This document shows positions 26,558-35,076 of a stretch of 60,670 nt of DNA, piece by piece (the stretch's first letter is position 1; each line of letters begins with the position of its first letter). The translations under genes and the position numbers were made by a program. The notes beneath the pieces are model-generated. The model was not told where the DNA came from. It worked only from the letters and a program-made list of their open reading frames with translations, and did not search any database. This DNA is from Allorhizocola rhizosphaerae (GTDB taxonomy: Bacteria > Actinomycetota > Actinomycetes > Mycobacteriales > Micromonosporaceae), in NCBI RefSeq assembly GCF_003426775.1, contig NZ_QJUG01000014.1:1-60670 (forward strand), given 5' to 3'.

Positions 26558-27226
26558 ATGTCCTCCCAGGCTGGCAATCCTTGGTTCTCGTGGGACTACA
26601 TCCGTGAGAACACGGACACCCTGCTTGCCGCGTTGCGTGAGCATATCTTGCTCACGGTCGCCTCCGTGGCGATCGCGGCACTGATCGCGATTCCCCTGTC
26701 TATCTTGGCCTATCGCAAGAACTGGCTCACCGGGCCCATCCTGGCTACGGCGGGCACGCTCTACACGATCCCGTCGCTGGCTCTCTTCGCCTTCCTGGCG
26801 CCGTTCACCGGGCTCAATCCCGGGACCGTCCTGATCGGGCTGGTGCTCTATGCACTGCTGGTCATCCTGCGCGGCAGCCTCACCGGGCTCAGGACGGTGC
26901 CCGCGGAAATCAGGGAAGTCGCCTCGGGGATGGGATATGGCAAGTTGGCCATGCTGTGGCGAGTCGAACTTCCGCTTGCGCTGCCGAGCATCATGACAGG
27001 GCTGCGGATCGCGACGGTCTCGACCGTGGCGCTTCTCACGGTCGGCGAGATCGTCGGCTTTGGAGGGTTCGGCAACCTGATCATCGGCGGGTTCCGAAAC
27101 AACTTCTACCGTGCACAGATTATGACGGCGACGCTCGCGTGCGTCGCGCTGGCGCTCGTGCTTGACGCGCTGCTGGCGTTGACCGGGCGGGCGCTGATGC
27201 CCTGGACGCGAAGGCGGTCTCAATAG
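26558..27226 (+). CDS. Betaine/choline ABC permease (OpuCB-like)
   Basis: 222 residues with five to six helices. EAA-loop region PAEIREVASGMGYGKLAMLW and GEIVGFGGFGNLIIGGF are typical of osmoprotectant permeases. Start ATG at 26558 is three bases from the divergent ATPase start, so its promoter and ribosome site must lie within the ATPase coding sequence or initiation is weak. No clear Shine-Dalgarno is visible. It works with the second permease at 27308. Confidence 0.88.
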   Translation: MSSQAGNPWFSWDYIRENTDTLLAALREHILLTVASVAIAALIAIPLSILAYRKNWLTGPILATAGTLYTIPSLALFAFLAPFTGLNPGTVLIGLVLYALLVILRGSLTGLRTVPAEIREVASGMGYGKLAMLWRVELPLALPSIMTGLRIATVSTVALLTVGEIVGFGGFGNLIIGGFRNNFYRAQIMTATLACVALALVLDALLALTGRALMPWTRRRSQ

Positions 27227-27307
27227 TCCGCAGCGGATGTGCCCGAGCCGCTGGCGCGGTCGGCCTCATCCGCGCAAGAGCACGGCTTCGCCTGAACGGA
27301 GTTAATC

Positions 27308-28021
27308 GTGAGTGTGATTCAGGACGCGTTCATTTGGCTGAACGATCCTCTCAACTGGACACTGCCGGACGGGATCATCGCGCGCACGCGGGAGCATCTG
27401 TGGATAACGCTCCTGGCGGTCGCGCTGGCGTGCGCTGTCGGCTGGCCGATCGGCGTGTTGCTGGGGCATTACGGTCGCGGTGGCGCTGCGTTGGTCACGC
27501 TCGCGAACGTGTCGCGCGCTGTGCCGACCGTGGCTCTGCTCACGATTTTCCCGCTGACGGCGATCGGGTTCGGTGAGCGCGCGATCGTGCTCGCACTCGC
27601 GGTCTTCGCCGTGCCACCGCTGCTCGCAAATGCGTACCTGGGAATAAGAGAGGTCGACCCGCAGGTGAAGGAGGCCGCGCTGGGCATGGGTTTGTCCGGG
27701 CGTCAGCTTTTGACCAGGGTCGAGCTGCCCCTTGCCGTCCCATACCTGGCCAGCGGGTTCCGCACGGCCGCGGTGCAGGTCATCGCGACCGCGACGCTGG
27801 CCGCCTTCGTCAACGGCGGCGGGCTCGGCATGATCATTAGTCGGGGATTTGGTCTCGGTTTGGCCTCGGGCGGCGGGCAGGTGCTCGCGGGCGGCTTGAT
27901 CGTCGCCGTGCTGTGCCTGATCGCAGAGGGTTTGCTGGCGCTCGGCGAGCGGGCCGTCACGCCCAGGCATCTTCGAGCGCCGGGCAGAATGTCAGAGGGT
28001 CGTGCAAGCATGACTATGTGA
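27308..28021 (+). CDS. Betaine/choline ABC permease (OpuCD-like)
   Basis: 237 residues, six helices. EAA-loop DPQVKEAALGMGLSGRQLLT and FVNGGGLGMIISRGF match the OpuCB/OpuCD family. GTG start follows CGGAG by six bases. The last about 20 residues are hydrophilic and unlike the family core. It forms the second half of the translocation pore. Confidence 0.9.
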   Translation: MSVIQDAFIWLNDPLNWTLPDGIIARTREHLWITLLAVALACAVGWPIGVLLGHYGRGGAALVTLANVSRAVPTVALLTIFPLTAIGFGERAIVLALAVFAVPPLLANAYLGIREVDPQVKEAALGMGLSGRQLLTRVELPLAVPYLASGFRTAAVQVIATATLAAFVNGGGLGMIISRGFGLGLASGGGQVLAGGLIVAVLCLIAEGLLALGERAVTPRHLRAPGRMSEGRASMTM

Positions 28022-28113
28022 GCCTCCACGGTTCATCAGTGGGCAGGCAACTGCTTGCCTCGTCGGACACGCGGCACGGGAAGACCGGGCCGGGACACAG
28101 AAGGCGGGCGAAG

Positions 28114-29106
28114 ATGCGACTTCGTCAGATCTCGTTGACGCTGTTGACCGGGGCGATGGCCCTGGCCGTCGGCGCCTGCGGACAATCCGGATCGTCGGGG
28201 ACCCAGGCGCCCCCGAGCGCGAGCGGGCAGGGCTGCGCGCCGGTCCCCGGCCAGCAGCTCGTGGTCCTCGAAGACGACAAAAAACTGCAAAACTCCGACA
28301 ATATAGTGGCTGCAATCAATGCCAAGGCGGCGACCCCGGCGCTTGTCGCGGCCGTCGACAAGGTGGCCGGCGCGCTCGACACGCCCAAGCTGATCGCGCT
28401 CAACAAGGCGGTCGACATCGACCGCAAGACCTCGGCCGTGGCGGCGCAGGAGTTCGCCGCGACGGCCGGGCTGACCACCGGGCTTTCGGGCGGCAGCGGC
28501 GCCGTCAAGGTGGGCGCGGCGAACTTCACCGAGAGTCAGACGCTGGCCGAGCTCTACAAGATTGCGCTCAACGCGGCCGGGTTCCAGGCGACCGTGCAGA
28601 CCGTGGGCAATCGCGAGATCTACGAGCCCGCTCTGGAGAAGGGCGAGATTCAGGTCTTCCCTGAATACGCTGCGACCCTCACGGAGTTCCTCAACCAGAA
28701 GGCCAACGGCAAGGACGCGGCGCCCAAGGCGAGCGGTGACATCACGGCGACCATGGCGGCGCTGACCGAGCTCGGCACCAAATACGGGCTAACGTTCGGC
28801 AAGCCGTCGGCGGCTGCGGACCAAAACGCGTTCGCGGTCACCAAGGCGTTCGCCGATCAGCATGGCCTGAAGACCCTGTCGGATTTCGCGGCCAAGTGCA
28901 GCGGCACCGCCTCGGTGCTCGCCGGGCCGCCCGAGTGCCCGGTGCGGCCGTTCTGCCAGCCGGGTCTGCAGAGCAAATACGGCATCACGTTCGGCTCGTT
29001 CCACCAGGCCGACGCGGGCGGGCCGCAGACCAAGACCGAGCTCACCACGGGCAAGTCCAGCTTGGGCCTGGTCTTCTCCTCGGACGGCAGCCTGGCCACC
29101 AACTGA
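28114..29106 (+). CDS. Circularly permuted betaine/choline-binding lipoprotein
   Basis: 330-residue lipoprotein (lipobox VGAC, Cys22). The order of segments is reversed relative to OpuCC/ProX. Residues about 47-120 (LVVLEDDKKLQNSDNIVAAI, VDKVAGALDTPKLIALNKAV) correspond to the normal C-terminal segment. Residues about 131-330 (VKVGAANFTESQTLAELY, EKGEIQVFPEYAATLTEFL) correspond to the normal N-terminal part, and the protein ends at LGLVFSSDGSLATN, the point where relatives continue into VLEDDK. The fold can close because both ends meet in the hinge region. Substrate is inferred from the adjacent permeases. Confidence 0.85.
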   Translation: MRLRQISLTLLTGAMALAVGACGQSGSSGTQAPPSASGQGCAPVPGQQLVVLEDDKKLQNSDNIVAAINAKAATPALVAAVDKVAGALDTPKLIALNKAVDIDRKTSAVAAQEFAATAGLTTGLSGGSGAVKVGAANFTESQTLAELYKIALNAAGFQATVQTVGNREIYEPALEKGEIQVFPEYAATLTEFLNQKANGKDAAPKASGDITATMAALTELGTKYGLTFGKPSAAADQNAFAVTKAFADQHGLKTLSDFAAKCSGTASVLAGPPECPVRPFCQPGLQSKYGITFGSFHQADAGGPQTKTELTTGKSSLGLVFSSDGSLATN

Positions 29107-29461
29107 CGCGCCAGCCCCGCGGGCCTTGCCCGCGGGCAGGGCTTGCCCATGTGCGTGGCTCGGCCGCCCCGCACGGGCAGTTCCTGTCCGCCGTGCGGCG
29201 CACCGTGCGTGTGCCGCACGGCGGCGGAGCCTGAAGCCGCCGCCAACACAGCCGCCGAAGTGCTACGCGGGCAGGTCGGCGAACTCGACCGCTTCGCCAA
29301 GCCGCCTCCGGCGACCGCTTCGCCGCCGCCGACCTCCGCCCGGGCGACGACATCGTCGTCTGAAAGACATGGAGGACAAGGCATGGAGGACAACGTCAAA
29401 TCTAGGCAAAGTTAGGTGCGCGCGCGTTGACCGCGATCGCCGGGCGTTCAACCGTGGAGGG
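29107..29461. other. Intergenic interval with two strong hairpins
   Basis: 355 bp. A 9-bp stem with 3-nt loop at 29116-29136 (CCCGCGGGC/GCCCGCGGG), ten bases after the binding-protein stop, is a probable terminator. An 11-bp stem at 29189-29223 (CGCCGTGCGGC/GCCGCACGGCG) follows. The remaining sequence gives no convincing gene. Confidence 0.65.
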
Positions 29462-31231
29462 ATGATTCTTCGATCCGCGATGGCGGCGGTTCTCGTGCTG
29501 TCGCTGCTCGCACCGGCCGAGTCCGCCACGGCCGCACCATCGGCGTCGCCCACCTGCCAGGTCGTCGTGCCGTCCGCCAATGCAACGGTCAGCGGCCGAC
29601 AGGTGACCCTCTCGGCCGCCGCGCAGGAGGCCGCCACCGTGCGGTACCGCCTCGATGGCGCCGATCTCGGCGAGGCCCGTCCCACCGGCTATGGCTGGCT
29701 GTTCACTCCCGACGGCGGCCGGACGTGGGGCTGGGATTCGACCGCCGTCGCCAATGGCAGACATGCGTTGACGTGCGTCGCCACCGCCGCCAACGGACAG
29801 ACGGCCACCTCCGCGCCGGTCTCGATCACGGTGGCTAATCCGACCGGATGCCAGGTGGTGCTGCCAACCGGTGGCGAGCCGGTCTCCGGTACCCGCATAA
29901 CATTCTCGGCGGCCTCGACAATAACCGGCACCACAAAGGTCGAATATTACTTACACAGCAAGGACTCTGCCGTGATCCCGCTCGGTGAGGCGGTGCCAAC
30001 GATCTATGGCTGGCTGTACACATGGGACTCCACCCGGGTGCCGCTCGGCGTATATCGCCTCACGTGCACCGCGACAGGGCCGGACGGCGCGCGGCACACA
30101 TCGCCCGCGGTCACGTTCACAGTGGACAATGTCACCCGGCACGATTGGGGGAGCTACTGCGCCGACCACGTGCCCACGACCCCGGCCGACTATGAGGCCG
30201 CCTTCAACTATCGCCGGGGAGGATGGGCCGGCGCCGACGGCGCGCATCCCATCCCACTCCCGGACGGCCGCGTGGTGTGGCTGTTCGGTGACACGCTGGC
30301 CGGCCAGGTGGATCAGAACAACGCGCTTCTCCCGGGCTGGCGCATGCCCAGCAACTCCGTGATCGTCCAATCCGGAACGTGCTTCACCCCGGTGATGGGT
30401 GGAACGCCGCAGGCGCCCAGGGAGTTCATGACCGACGCGAGCGGCAACCGGTACTGGCCGGCAAATGGTTATGTTGACACCACGGTTTCTCCGGCAGTGC
30501 TGCGCATCACCGCGACGCATGTCGTGAATGGAGAGTGCGGCTGGTTCCGGCTCGCCGGGGTCCGTGTGTTCACCCTCTCCCTCCCCGGGCTGCAGGTTAT
30601 CGCGGACGCTGCGGCGCCCTACAACCAAAGCGCCACCAACGTCCCGAGCTTCGGCACCTGGCTGTTCGCCGACGGAGGGAACATTTTCCTGTACGGCGAC
30701 GCGGCCGGATTCCAGTGCGAGCGCACCGATCCGGGCTCCTATCCGGCGGGCCGCTATGTGGCCCGGACCACTCCATCACGACTGGCCACGGGACCCTGGC
30801 AATACTGGAACGGCTCCGGCTGGTCCAACGACATCACGACCGCCGCGCCGATGAGTTTCCCGGGCGCGGGCACGACGACGCCGTGGGTGCAGGCGACAAT
30901 GCGCTACGGCGACCGCTACCTGAGCACCAGCCGGCCCAGCCCATTCGACGCGCCAGTGCACGCGTGGTTGTCGTCAAGCCCCACCGGCCCGTGGCAGCTG
31001 ATGCTCGACGCCAGCGGCCAACCGGTCAACATCGTGCCAGCCGGCACGGGATTCCCGCAGCCGCGCTGGTTCTACGGCGGCATCGTCATCAACCCGGGCC
31101 TGATGGTGTTCAGCACCAACGGGCTCGGCTGCGACCCGCCCAACGGCATACCGTGCACACCGGACAACGACATCGCCAAAAACGTGATGCTCTACGGGCC
31201 ACACTTCGTCCGGCCCGTTGGCCTGCCTTAG
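29462..31231 (+). CDS. Secreted protein with two Ig-like domains and a propeller-like (DUF4185/DUF5005-type) domain
   Basis: 589 residues with a Sec signal peptide (about 1-24, ending SATAAPSA). There are two homologous bacterial Ig-like modules of about 90 residues: CQVVVPSANATVSGRQVTLS ... HALTCVATAANGQTATSAPV, and CQVVLPTGGEPVSGTRITFS ... YRLTCTATGPDG. The C-terminal about 360 residues have repeated GDT/WLFGD-like blades (PLPDGRVVWLFGDTLAG, GNIFLYGDAAGF) resembling DUF4185/DUF5005 carbohydrate-active proteins. It probably binds or processes a polymer outside the cell. Substrate and catalysis unknown. Confidence 0.75.
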   Translation: MILRSAMAAVLVLSLLAPAESATAAPSASPTCQVVVPSANATVSGRQVTLSAAAQEAATVRYRLDGADLGEARPTGYGWLFTPDGGRTWGWDSTAVANGRHALTCVATAANGQTATSAPVSITVANPTGCQVVLPTGGEPVSGTRITFSAASTITGTTKVEYYLHSKDSAVIPLGEAVPTIYGWLYTWDSTRVPLGVYRLTCTATGPDGARHTSPAVTFTVDNVTRHDWGSYCADHVPTTPADYEAAFNYRRGGWAGADGAHPIPLPDGRVVWLFGDTLAGQVDQNNALLPGWRMPSNSVIVQSGTCFTPVMGGTPQAPREFMTDASGNRYWPANGYVDTTVSPAVLRITATHVVNGECGWFRLAGVRVFTLSLPGLQVIADAAAPYNQSATNVPSFGTWLFADGGNIFLYGDAAGFQCERTDPGSYPAGRYVARTTPSRLATGPWQYWNGSGWSNDITTAAPMSFPGAGTTTPWVQATMRYGDRYLSTSRPSPFDAPVHAWLSSSPTGPWQLMLDASGQPVNIVPAGTGFPQPRWFYGGIVINPGLMVFSTNGLGCDPPNGIPCTPDNDIAKNVMLYGPHFVRPVGLP

Positions 31232-31237
31232 ACGGGG

Positions 31238-31280
31238 GCGGGCACCTCGGCGCTGCACGAGGCGGCGCCAAGGTGCCCGC
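31238..31280 (+). terminator. Terminator after the secreted Ig/propeller gene
   Basis: Long inverted repeat: GCGGGCACCT (31238-31247) with AGGTGCCCGC (31271-31280), inner GGCGC/GCGCC after one mismatch, beginning seven bases after the stop. Confidence 0.85.
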
Positions 31281-31383
31281 GCACACCAAGCGATAGAGCC
31301 GTGGCCCACACGCGCTGGCATGAGCTTCCAATGCTCGCCAAGCACGAGGTGGTGAGAAGGGCGCAGCCCGCATAAGCGACGCT

Positions 31384-31965
31384 TCAGCCCTTGGCGGCCT
31401 TGGCGTCCGCCTTGATCTGCTTCTTGTACTCGCGGACCCTCGCCAAGGATTCGTCATCTACGACGTCAGCCACAGAACGGTACGCATCTTCGCCGCCGTA
31501 TCCGCCCGCAGCCTCACGCCAGCCCTCAGGCTGGACCCCGTAGCGTTTGCCGAGCAGGGCCACCAGGATCTGGGCCTTCTGCTTCCCATAGCCGGGAAGC
31601 TCCTGGATGCGCTTGAGAAGCTCTGCGCCCGTGCTCGCGCCGGTCCAGAGTGCAGCGGCATCTCCGTCGTACTTGTCGACGATCACCCGGCAGACATCCT
31701 GGCAACGCGCCGCGAACGCCTTTGGAAAGCGGTGCAGCGCTGGAGGCTTGGCGAAGATCGCGATCAACGCGTCGAGATCGTAGTTGGCCAGCTCGGCTGC
31801 CGTGGGCTCGTGCCCAAGCCGCTGCGCGAGTACGTAGGGCGAACTGAACGCCTTCTCCATCGTGACCTGCTGGTCGAGGGTCATCCCCAGCAGCACGGCC
31901 AGCGGATCGCGGGCGAGCAACTCGTTCGCCTGCGGATCTATCGGCAAGGAAATCGTCATGCCCAT
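31384..31965 (-). CDS. HhH-GPD-type base-excision repair family protein
   Basis: About 193 residues. The helix-hairpin-helix region ELLKRIQELPGYGKQKAQIL resembles endonuclease III/AlkA glycosylases, and DPLAVLLGMTLDQQVTMEKAF is the conserved N-terminal tract of a small actinobacterial HhH-GPD family. A catalytic Asp after the HhH is not obvious, so base-excision activity is not certain. A hydrophilic Lys/Ala tail ends it. Start is ambiguous between ATGs at 31965 and 31959; neither has a clear ribosome site. Confidence 0.8.
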   Translation of the reverse strand: MGMTISLPIDPQANELLARDPLAVLLGMTLDQQVTMEKAFSSPYVLAQRLGHEPTAAELANYDLDALIAIFAKPPALHRFPKAFAARCQDVCRVIVDKYDGDAAALWTGASTGAELLKRIQELPGYGKQKAQILVALLGKRYGVQPEGWREAAGGYGGEDAYRSVADVVDDESLARVREYKKQIKADAKAAKG

Positions 31966-32036
31966 ATCTTGCACGACTCGTGGGGGCGTACGGCGCCCGA
32001 CGAGATCAGCTGTCGCGCTTTTCCCGGAGGTCGAAC

Positions 32037-32056
32037 CGCCTCCCCTTCGGGAGGCG
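32037..32056. terminator. Hairpin between HhH-GPD and CGNR genes
   Basis: CGCCTCCC/GGGAGGCG, 8-bp perfect stem with CTTC loop, in the 197-bp interval upstream of the HhH-GPD gene and downstream of the CGNR gene. Possibly the CGNR terminator. An A/T-richer palindrome CATCAAC-TAC-GTTGATG lies at 32121-32137. Confidence 0.55.
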
Positions 32057-32162
32057 TATTCAGGGTGTGCACGATGCCACGGTCAAGCGGCACGGCCGGC
32101 GCCCTACAAAGATGGGTCACCATCAACTACGTTGATGACTACGTGTCAGACCGCCGTGTGGG

Positions 32163-32717
32163 CTAGCGTGACGCGGCTTTACGGGCGCGATAAGCGGCCA
32201 CTGCGGCACGGTTGCCGCATGTGCTGTCGCAGAACCGTTTGGACCGGTTTTTGGACAGGTCGACAACCACCGAGTCGCACGTCGGGTATTCGCAAATCCG
32301 CAGCCGGCTCAGCTCTTTGGCCCGGATGAGGTCGGCGAAGGCCATGGCGGCCTCCACGGCCATGCGATCGTCCAGCGGGGCGTTGGGCGTGGTGGCGTGC
32401 AGGTGGTAGTCCCACTCGTCGTGCTTGGCCAGCTGGGGCAGGGCCTTGGCCTCGCGCAGGATCCGGTTGACGATCTCGACCGCCCGATCCTCGTCGTCCC
32501 GGGCCGCGGCCGTCCACACCTCGCGCAGCCGTGGCCGCAGCGCGCGCACCGAACGCAGCTCGGCGTCGGTTCGCGCCCGCGAGCCGGTCCAGCCCCACGC
32601 GCGCACGAACTCGTCCAGCGCCGCCATGTCGGGCAGCCCTTCCTCGTCGCCGTCGAGCGTGTTGACCAGCGCGGCGGCCGCGGCGAGGCCCACCTCTGTG
32701 TCACGGGCAAAAAGCAT
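32163..32717 (-). CDS. CGNR zinc-finger (ABATE domain) putative regulator
   Basis: 184 residues. N-terminal ABATE domain (LAAAAALVNTLDG start, helical to about 130), then the C-terminal CGNR zinc finger CEYPTCDSVVVDLSKN ... FCDSTCGNRAAVAAYRARK with four cysteines. Members are thought to be stress-linked transcriptional regulators. It is divergent from the EamA transporter with 74 bp between starts, suggesting shared control. The ATG at 32717 sits directly after a small palindrome that contains its Shine-Dalgarno. Confidence 0.88.
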   Translation of the reverse strand: MLFARDTEVGLAAAAALVNTLDGDEEGLPDMAALDEFVRAWGWTGSRARTDAELRSVRALRPRLREVWTAAARDDEDRAVEIVNRILREAKALPQLAKHDEWDYHLHATTPNAPLDDRMAVEAAMAFADLIRAKELSRLRICEYPTCDSVVVDLSKNRSKRFCDSTCGNRAAVAAYRARKAASR

Positions 32718-32733
32718 CTTGACTCCTGTCAAG
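32715..32733 (-). promoter_or_regulatory. Palindrome enclosing the Shine-Dalgarno of the CGNR gene
   Basis: On the coding strand CTTGAC-AGGA-GTCAAG is followed directly by ATG: a 6-bp stem whose loop is the Shine-Dalgarno core. It could be an RNA hairpin limiting translation or a DNA operator for autoregulation. Confidence 0.45.
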
Positions 32734-32791
32734 CGGTGCGCGTACTGTCACAAGCATAACGCATTTTTGCTAATTACATTCAGGGGGACCA

Positions 32792-33769
32792 ATGCGCCAG
32801 CGCAACGGGATGGGAGCGGGGCTCGGCCTGGCCCTGCTGTCGTCCGCAAGCTTCGGCACCTCCGGCTCGTTCGCCCGCTCGCTGACCGACGCCGGCTGGT
32901 CGTCCGGCGCGGCGGTCGCCGCGCGGGTCGGCGTGGCGGCGCTGATCCTGGCCATCCCGGCCGCAATCGCGATGCGCGGCCGCTGGGGTGCGCTCTGGCG
33001 GAGTCTGGGCACGGTGTCAGGCTACGGCTTGATCGCCGTGGCGGGCTGCCAGGTGGCGTTCTTCAACGCGGTGCAGACGCTGTCGGTGGGGGTCGCGCTG
33101 TTGCTCGAATATCTGGGCCTGATCCTGGTCGTGGGCTGGATGTGGCTGCGGCACGGCCAGCGCCCGCGCCGGCTGACCGTCGCCGGATCGGTCGTCGCCG
33201 TGGCCGGTCTCGCGTTCATGCTCGATCTGGCCGGCGAGACCCGCCTGGACCTGACCGGTGTGCTCTGGGGCCTGGGCGCCGCCTTCGGACTCGCCACCTA
33301 CTTCGTGCTGTCCTCCAAAGTGGACAGTGAGCTGCCGCCCGTCACGTTCGCCAGTGCGGGCATGAGCATCGGTGCGATCGCGCTCCTCGCGGCCGGCGCA
33401 CTGGGAGCTCTGCCCATGCACGCGACCACCGCTACGGTCGATTTCGCGGGCCAGCGCGTCCACTGGCTGGTCCCCATCATCGGTCTGTCCCTCGTCGCGG
33501 CGGCCGTGGCCTATGTGGCCGGCATCGGCGCGGCCCGGCGCCTGGGCGCGCGGCTCGCGAGCTTCGTGGGCCTGACCGAGGTGGCGTTCGCCGTGCTGTT
33601 CGCGTGGCTGATGCTGGGCCAGCTCCCGACCTGGATGCAGTTCGCGGGCGGTGCCCTGATCGTCGCCGGTGTGGTGCTGGTCCGGATGGACGAGCGGGCC
33701 GAGGGCGAGCCGGCCCCGGCGGCGAAACCCGCCGCGACCGACCAGCCCGCACTCTCGACGGTGAGCTAG
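32792..33769 (+). CDS. EamA/DMT-family transporter
   Basis: 325-residue membrane protein with ten predicted helices in two EamA halves (first from about residue 8, ALLSSASFGTSGSFARSL; second from about 150, GVLWGLGAAFGLATYFVL), the usual drug/metabolite exporter plan. The cytoplasmic tail is short and Ala/Pro-rich. ATG follows GGGGGACC. Substrate is unknown; the family exports amino acids, nucleosides or metabolites. The divergent CGNR protein may regulate it. Confidence 0.9.
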   Translation: MRQRNGMGAGLGLALLSSASFGTSGSFARSLTDAGWSSGAAVAARVGVAALILAIPAAIAMRGRWGALWRSLGTVSGYGLIAVAGCQVAFFNAVQTLSVGVALLLEYLGLILVVGWMWLRHGQRPRRLTVAGSVVAVAGLAFMLDLAGETRLDLTGVLWGLGAAFGLATYFVLSSKVDSELPPVTFASAGMSIGAIALLAAGALGALPMHATTATVDFAGQRVHWLVPIIGLSLVAAAVAYVAGIGAARRLGARLASFVGLTEVAFAVLFAWLMLGQLPTWMQFAGGALIVAGVVLVRMDERAEGEPAPAAKPAATDQPALSTVS

Positions 33770-34380
33770 ACGCGCGGCCGCCAGGCGAACGCCATTGCCG
33801 CGCCCACAAGGGTCAGCAGCATGCCGACGAAGAACCCGCCCAGGTTTGACGTGAGCCACGTCGCCAAGCCGAGCGCCATCGCGACGCACGAGTTCAGCAT
33901 GCGCTGCCCCGGCGTGAAGACGATCAGCGCGCCGCATATGACGATGATGAAGGGGATGAGGTACCCAATGGAGCCCTGCATCCCCACCTGCATCATCACC
34001 GGCAGCGGCACCCACACGGCCGCGAGGATCTCCGCCCCGCCGAGCACGACCAGCAGCCCGCCCCAAAACGGCCGACCTCGCCGCCACTGGCGAAAACGCG
34101 CCCACCACCCCGGCCGCCTGGCTGCCGCGTGACGGGCCTCCGGCTGGGGGACGGTGCCGTGAGGCGTTTCCGCCCTGGCGTCTGCCGCGTGGCGCGGCTC
34201 CGGCTGGGGGACGGTGCCGTCGGGCGTTTCCGCCCTGGCGTCCGCCGCGTGGCGCGGCTCCGGCTGGGGGACGGTGCCGTGAGGCGTTTCCTTCCCGGCG
34301 TCCGCCCCGCAGTCCGCCGCGTCAGAAGCCTCCGTTGCGGCGATGGCCGCGTCAGGCTCCGATGGACGAGGAGCCGGCAC
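33766..34380 (-). CDS. DUF6114 membrane protein with repeat-containing N-terminus
   Basis: 204 residues. The first about 90 form an acidic/Pro-rich cytoplasmic tail with three 20-residue repeats (ETPHGTVPQPEPRHAADARA-like). The C-terminal DUF6114 domain (about 92-204) has four helices and the conserved RRGRPFWGGLLVVLGGAEIL and LTSNLGGFFVGMLLTLVGA. GTG start lies one base after the DUF6230 stop, with GGAGGG eight bases upstream, so it is tightly coupled. Function is unknown; the constant pairing with secreted DUF6230 suggests joint envelope work. Confidence 0.85.
   Translation of the reverse strand: MPAPRPSEPDAAIAATEASDAADCGADAGKETPHGTVPQPEPRHAADARAETPDGTVPQPEPRHAADARAETPHGTVPQPEARHAAARRPGWWARFRQWRRGRPFWGGLLVVLGGAEILAAVWVPLPVMMQVGMQGSIGYLIPFIIVICGALIVFTPGQRMLNSCVAMALGLATWLTSNLGGFFVGMLLTLVGAAMAFAWRPRV
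34138..34307 (-). repeat. 60-bp tandem repeat in the DUF6114 gene
   Basis: Units begin at 34141, 34201 and 34261 (CGGCTGGGGGACGGTGCCGT), the third incomplete at its end. Unit length is a multiple of three, giving 20-residue repeats in the hydrophilic N-terminus. Confidence 0.92.
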
Positions 34381-34381
34381 G

Positions 34382-34969
34382 CTAACAACCCTCCTGCGTG
34401 AAGGCCATGCGCAGGTGCGGCAATCGGAACGCCGCCGCCGTTGTCGCATAGTTGTTCTGCCGCAGGTTTTCAATCACCACCGTGCGCGCCTGCTGGCCGA
34501 ACACACCGACGTTGCCGACCACGCCCGGCACCTGGTCGAGCGTGCTCGCGTCCTGCCCGATGTCGATCTGCGTGAACGACGCGTCGCCCTGGATCACATC
34601 CGAGTCGACCACGAGATTCGTGGCCCGCACGGGTGTCCCGTTGTCGCCGGCCGTCAGCTTCATGTGCATCCCGCCCATGTTGATGCTCTGGCACAGGTTG
34701 GTGAGCTCGGCCTCGCGTATGGCCGACACCATCACCACGATCTGCCCACCGGTTTCGCCCTCGTTGGGGCTGCCGGGCACCATCGTGTCGAGCGCGGCAA
34801 ACTGTTCGAACCCGTTGCCCTCCAACCGGTCGGCGGTGACCGTGAACGGAAGTCCCGAGATGGAGAACTGCGCGGCGAGCACCCCGTTGGCGGTCAGCGT
34901 CACCAGTGCGGCGGCGGCGACCCCGTTGACGAGCAGTGCAGCGGCGAAACGCTTGCGAGATAAGGACAT
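34382..34969 (-). CDS. DUF6230 secreted protein
   Basis: 195 residues: signal peptide or N-terminal anchor (KRFAAALLVNGVAAAALVTL), then a beta-rich domain with FSISGLPFTVTADRLEGNGF, EAELTNLCQSI and QIDIGQDASTLDQVPGVVG, as in DUF6230. Two cysteines (in LCQSI and the last residue) may form a disulfide. ATG at 34969 follows GGGAG. It precedes DUF6114 in an operon and follows a TetR gene on the same strand. Biochemical role is unknown. Confidence 0.85.
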   Translation of the reverse strand: MSLSRKRFAAALLVNGVAAAALVTLTANGVLAAQFSISGLPFTVTADRLEGNGFEQFAALDTMVPGSPNEGETGGQIVVMVSAIREAELTNLCQSINMGGMHMKLTAGDNGTPVRATNLVVDSDVIQGDASFTQIDIGQDASTLDQVPGVVGNVGVFGQQARTVVIENLRQNNYATTAAAFRLPHLRMAFTQEGC

Positions 34970-35076
34970 GGCGGCTCCCTGTGTTCGCAAGTTGTCCTCG
35001 GCGCGGGTGTTTCACTGCGGATGAATCCCTGTGCCTACGGCAACCCATCAAGATATTTCGATGGCGTGTCCTGAAG

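Noticed and set aside
29143-29415. 90-codon frame after the betaine-binding protein
   Set aside because: Cys/Pro/Ala-rich, overlaps a strong hairpin, no ribosome site.
31990-32080. tRNA-like stretch (GGTCGAACC plus hairpin)
   Set aside because: No cloverleaf: acceptor, D and anticodon arms cannot be paired on either strand.
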